A DNA stretch of 44,813 nucleotides from Acidobacteriota bacterium (GTDB taxonomy: Bacteria; Acidobacteriota; Terriglobia; 20CM-2-55-15), in contig JAHFTY010000011.1 of NCBI GenBank assembly GCA_023265365.1, positions 1 to 44,813 on the forward strand, read 5' to 3'. Below, piece by piece: positions 41,807 through 44,813 of the stretch. The position numbers and the translations under genes are program-made. The notes under the pieces are model-generated. The model ran no database searches and was not told where the DNA came from. It was given only the letters and a program-made list of their open reading frames with translations. Position 1 is the first letter of the stretch. Each line of letters opens with the position of its first letter.

Positions 41807-42703
41807 TCAGGGGAGGGGGCCGTAGTAACCATGCCGGTAGTTGGCGTTGAGGTTTTTGGGGAGGCCTGGAGGCGGAATAATCTCGACGCGCACGGAGCGC
41901 CAGCTTCCATCGCGATCGGCGCTTGACGAGTAGCCCAGCGTATATTGCTCCCGCAGGTCGCGCGCGATGCGTTCCATCATGGTCTTCGCCTGTTCGGGGT
42001 TTTCCGGAAAATACGCTTTGCCTCCACTGGCCTCGGCGATTTTGAGCAGATCGAGTTCGGCCTTTTCGCCCTCGAGTGCGCTCAGCAACCCCACCGGATA
42101 GACGGCGACGCGGCTGCGTTTGAGGCGGTCGAGGACGTCGTTCAGGTTCTGCCTGCTGACATTGTCGAGTCCGTCCGTAATGAGCAGGATCGCCCGTTTC
42201 GGATATTTCGCTTTTTCCATTTGATCGATGGCAAGGATCATCGCGTCATAAAGCGCGGTCTGGCCGAAGGGTTTGACGCGCCCCAGAACTTGTTCGAGAA
42301 CCTCTTCATCGCCGGTGAAGTCCTGGGCGAGCCGGGCGTCGAAGTCGAAATGGACGATGAAGGCTTCGTCCTCGGCGTTGCTTTTGCGGACGAAGGAGAG
42401 CGCGGCGGCGTCCAGCCTGGCTTTGCGGGGCTCGATGCTGCGGCTGTTGTCGATCACGAGGCCGAGGCTGACGGGAATATCCTCATGTTTGAACACTTTG
42501 ATCGGTTGCTCGACTCTGTTTTCAAGAATCCTGAAATTGTCCTGTGCGAGACCGCTGACGGTCCGGTCCTTGTCGTCGACCACCGATACGTGGAGTTCGA
42601 CGAGGTCGACGTTCACGTTCAGTTTGTAGACGGGAGCTTCCTGCGGGGCGAGTGCCGTCGAGGTCAGCAAACACAGGACAGTCGAGAGTCTCAGGAGTTT
42701 CAT
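41807..42703 (-). CDS. Secreted VWFA-domain protein, acidobacterial type
   Basis: The 298-residue protein has a signal peptide (MKLLRLSTVLCLLTSTALA). A short beta N-terminal part (VDLVELHVSVVDDKDRTVSG, here read as VELHVSVVDDKDRTVSGL) precedes the von Willebrand A domain. Its MIDAS is D85-N-S87-R-S89 with later TALYD and LLITDGLDN. LAQDNFRILENRVEQPI and the C-terminal EQYTLGYSS are typical of the acidobacterial VWFA-related family (TIGR03436). Function is unknown, with metal-dependent ligand binding in the periplasm likely. ATG 42703 is chosen by signal peptide. It lies 13 bp after the DedA gene on the same strand; a TACATT box lies 7 nt before the ATG. Confidence 0.85.
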   Translation of the reverse strand: MKLLRLSTVLCLLTSTALAPQEAPVYKLNVNVDLVELHVSVVDDKDRTVSGLAQDNFRILENRVEQPIKVFKHEDIPVSLGLVIDNSRSIEPRKARLDAAALSFVRKSNAEDEAFIVHFDFDARLAQDFTGDEEVLEQVLGRVKPFGQTALYDAMILAIDQMEKAKYPKRAILLITDGLDNVSRQNLNDVLDRLKRSRVAVYPVGLLSALEGEKAELDLLKIAEASGGKAYFPENPEQAKTMMERIARDLREQYTLGYSSSADRDGSWRSVRVEIIPPPGLPKNLNANYRHGYYGPLP

Positions 42704-42716
42704 TACAGCCAATGTA

Positions 42717-43328
42717 CTACGCGGACTTCCGGATCTTCCACCACTCATACAGTCCCGGAGAGATCGAGAGAAGGATGACAATGGCGATCACCAGGTGAAG
42801 GTACTTCTCGATCTGGGGGATGGCCCGTCCCAGCGTGAAGCCGAGCAGGGTTGTGCTCAGCACCCAGAGGAGGCCTCCAAGAATATTAAAGGTGACGAAG
42901 CGCTTGTAGTCCATTTGGGCGGCGCCCGCAACGGCGGGTACGAAGGTCCGCACGATGGGGACGAATCGGGCGAAGACGATGGTCTTGTTTCCGTACCGCT
43001 CGTAGAAAGTGTGCGCCCGATCGAGGTGCTGCCGGAACTTCGGATATTTTTCTCGCAGCGTGTTTCCGGCCTTGCGGCCGATGAGGTAGCCGGTCTGGTC
43101 ACCCACCACAGCGGCGATCGCCGGGAAGAGGATCAGCCAACGGATGTCCAATTGGCCCGCCGCCGCGAGAATGCCGGACGTTACGAGAAGGGAATCTCCC
43201 GGCAGAAAGAACCCGAAGAAAAGGCCGGTTTCGACGAAAACGATTCCGGTGATTCCGATGATGCCGCCCCACTGGATGAGCGCCCGCGCGTCGACGAGCT
43301 GGCGCAGTGAATCGATCAAACTTTCCAT
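42717..43328 (-). CDS. DedA family membrane protein
   Basis: The 203-residue protein has about five hydrophobic segments (GITGIVFVETGLFFGFFLPGD, ILFPAIAAVVGDQTGYLIG, LGGLLWVLSTTLLG and the C-terminal VIAIVILLS). The DedA signatures FLPGDSLL, GDQTGYLIGR and FARFVPIVRTFVPAVAGAA are present with the key Arg and Pro. DedA proteins are inner-membrane lipid scramblase/transport-type proteins needed for envelope integrity. ATG 43328 is chosen; a GTG is directly upstream. It is co-directional with the VWA gene and divergent from the broken amidohydrolase. Confidence 0.9.
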   Translation of the reverse strand: MESLIDSLRQLVDARALIQWGGIIGITGIVFVETGLFFGFFLPGDSLLVTSGILAAAGQLDIRWLILFPAIAAVVGDQTGYLIGRKAGNTLREKYPKFRQHLDRAHTFYERYGNKTIVFARFVPIVRTFVPAVAGAAQMDYKRFVTFNILGGLLWVLSTTLLGFTLGRAIPQIEKYLHLVIAIVILLSISPGLYEWWKIRKSA

Positions 43329-43400
43329 CACGTGATGGTAATGGAGGAAGGGGTTTCGTGTGCTACATTTGTGCCCTTCGAACCCACCTCAGGAGGGAAT

Positions 43401-44813
43401 ATGAGTCATCGGCGAACTGTTTGGTTCCTCGCCGTCCTGTTCGTTGCGATCTCGAGTGTTGGCGCAACGTACGAAGCCCAGACTGTGCGATCGGTTTACG
43501 CGATCACGGACGCGAAGATCTACACCGTTTCGGGTCCCGTGATCGCGCGCGGCGCCATCGTGATCCGGAACGGACTGATCGAGGCTGTTGGCGCCGGTGT
43601 GCCGGTGCCGCCGGAAGCGACCGTGATCGACGGCAATGGTATGACGGTTTTCCCGGGCCTGATCGACAGTTTCACCGATGCCGGACTTCCCAATACGGCC
43701 GCACCCGCCGCAGTCGGCGGCCAGCGGGGGCAGCGAGGAGGAGGGCCACAGCAGCGGGCGCCACAAAACGCGCATGAGGCGATTTTCCAGACCCCGCTGG
43801 GCTTGAATCCGGACCGCCGGATTGCGGAAGAAGTGCAGCCCGATGGAAAGAACGTGGAAGCCTCGCGCAACGCGGGAATCACCAGCGCGTTGTCGATCGC
43901 GCGAAACGGCATATTCACCGGTCAGGCGGCTCTCATCACAGGCGCTGAGGGCATCGACGCTGTCGGCGGCTGAAATATTTGGGATGGGGAATGCACTCGG
44001 CAGTCTGGATGCGGGGAAAATCGCGAATCTTGTCGTTGCGTCAGGGGAGCCCTTTGCCCGGGGCACTCAGGTTCGACACGTTTTCGTCGACGGCAAGCCC
44101 TACCAACCGGCTCCCGTCCAGTCCACGAATAATCCGCAACAGCCTCCGGCCCCTAAAGTGATTCCGCGGCCGGGCAGCTACATCACGCCCACGCCGAAGG
44201 AAGTGCTGATCCGGAATGGAACGATCCTCACCATCACCAAAGGCACCATCAAGAATGGATCGGTGTTGATCCGCGACGGCAAGATCGCCGCCGTCGGCAC
44301 GAATCTAGCCGCCTCACCTCAGGCCAGGATCATCGATGCGACCGGCAAGTTCGTCATGCCCGGCATTATCGATGCCCATTCGCATATGGCTTCCGGCGGT
44401 GGAATCAACGAAGGGAGTTCGCCGGTGACGCCTCAGGTCAAGCTGGAGGACTTCATCGATGACGAGGATGTGGCCATCTACCGCGCACTCGCAGGAGGCG
44501 CCACACTCGTGAACTGCCTCCATGGGAGCGCGAACGTGATCGGCGGTCAGAGCGCCATCTACAAGTTGAAGTGGGGACGACCGGCCGATGAAATGACGTT
44601 CGGCGCTCCACGGGGCGTGAAGTTCGCGCTGGGAGAAAACCCGAAACGTTCGAACTCCAACCAGCCCGCCGATAACCGACGCTGGCCCGCAACGCGGATG
44701 GGCGTCGAAGAGACCCTGCGCGAGTCATTCACCGAGGGCCGCCGTTACATCAGGGAGTGGGAAGACTACAACGCGGAGAAAGCTCGCGGCCGGAACGTGG
44801 TTCCGCCGCGAAG
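43401..44813 (+). pseudogene. Tandem amidohydrolase with deletion-frameshift, running off the window
   Basis: ATG 43401 has AGGAGGG 4-10 nt upstream and begins a signal-peptide protein (RTVWFLAVLFVAISS). The first amidohydrolase-like domain reads TDAKIYTVSGPVIARGAIV and VFPGLIDSFTDAGLP, then stops at TGA 43971 after 190 residues. From about 43957 the next frame is open to the window end: it resumes with the C-terminal end of that domain ([21 protein letters not shown]), then a second amidohydrolase domain ([33 protein letters not shown] with the HxH pair). Related acidobacterial proteins are continuous two-domain enzymes, so an internal part (~200 residues) of domain one seems deleted together with a frame change near 43950. 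An assembly error is possible. Confidence 0.65.

Noticed and set aside
1-44813. CRISPR array, prophage, integrase or toxin-antitoxin module
   Set aside because: No regular spacer-repeat array, phage gene or transposase was seen; mazG here is the pyrophosphohydrolase without mazE/mazF.

Overview
The window is a GC-rich bacterial chromosome segment, most likely from an acidobacterium (possibly an uncultured soil lineage). The assignment rests on gene content: a VWFA protein of the acidobacterial type, a secreted Asp-box (VPS10-like) protein, an M61 peptidase, a tandem DUF507 pair, a bacillithiol-type deacetylase, a split-subunit glycine cleavage P-protein, and frequent GTG/TTG starts. There are no phage, plasmid, CRISPR or transposase genes. 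It looks like ordinary chromosome with three copies of an intergenic palindromic repeat and several decayed genes.

Layout. 1-2.4 kb: corrinoid adenosyltransferase, a small outer-membrane barrel, a small unknown protein, a single-domain response regulator and a YdcZ-type membrane protein. 2.4-8.1 kb: repeat copy A, then a giant secreted metzincin protease preceded by a truncated paralogue of its N-terminal domain. 8.3-10.4 kb: tRNA-Val, a PAS fragment broken by an in-frame amber codon, a TPR protein and a GAF-GAF-ANTAR regulator. 10.4-14.4 kb (minus strand): two DUF507 genes, tRNA-Asp, an M48 peptidase, and the ribF-glutaredoxin-bshB1 cluster. 14.5-18.4 kb (plus): a tightly overlapping operon mazG-GNAT-enolase superfamily racemase/menC-amidohydrolase. 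18.4-20.6 kb: ribA, an unknown secreted protein with an internal duplication, and moaD-moaE. 20.7-28.5 kb (minus): Asp-box protein, repeat copy B, and gcvT-gcvH-gcvPA-gcvPB. 28.6-33.5 kb: acyl-CoA ligase facing a 1059-residue membrane/spermidine-synthase-like/TPR fusion. 33.6-40.3 kb: compound repeat C, then a six-gene plus-strand operon (2-hydroxyacid dehydrogenase, LD-carboxypeptidase, Mpl, M61 peptidase, DUF6941, AlaX). 40.4-44.8 kb: DJ-1/PfpI protein, methionine aminopeptidase, VWA protein, DedA protein and a broken tandem amidohydrolase that runs off the end.

Functional links. LdcA and Mpl are consecutive steps of peptidoglycan peptide recycling. gcvT/H/PA/PB encode all glycine-specific parts of the cleavage system. 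The enolase-superfamily enzyme with its GNAT neighbour recalls the N-succinylamino-acid racemase pathway. ribF and ribA supply flavins.

Most notable signals: (i) many transcription-unit heads have a TATAAT-like box 6-9 nt from the start codon with no Shine-Dalgarno, i.e. a recurrent leaderless architecture; (ii) the three-copy palindromic repeat; (iii) several individual oddities (MoaD with residues after Gly-Gly, a DJ-1 protein with Ser in the nucleophile position, an amber-split PAS gene, a deletion-frameshift amidohydrolase). I did not find a clear new multi-gene defence or mobile system.
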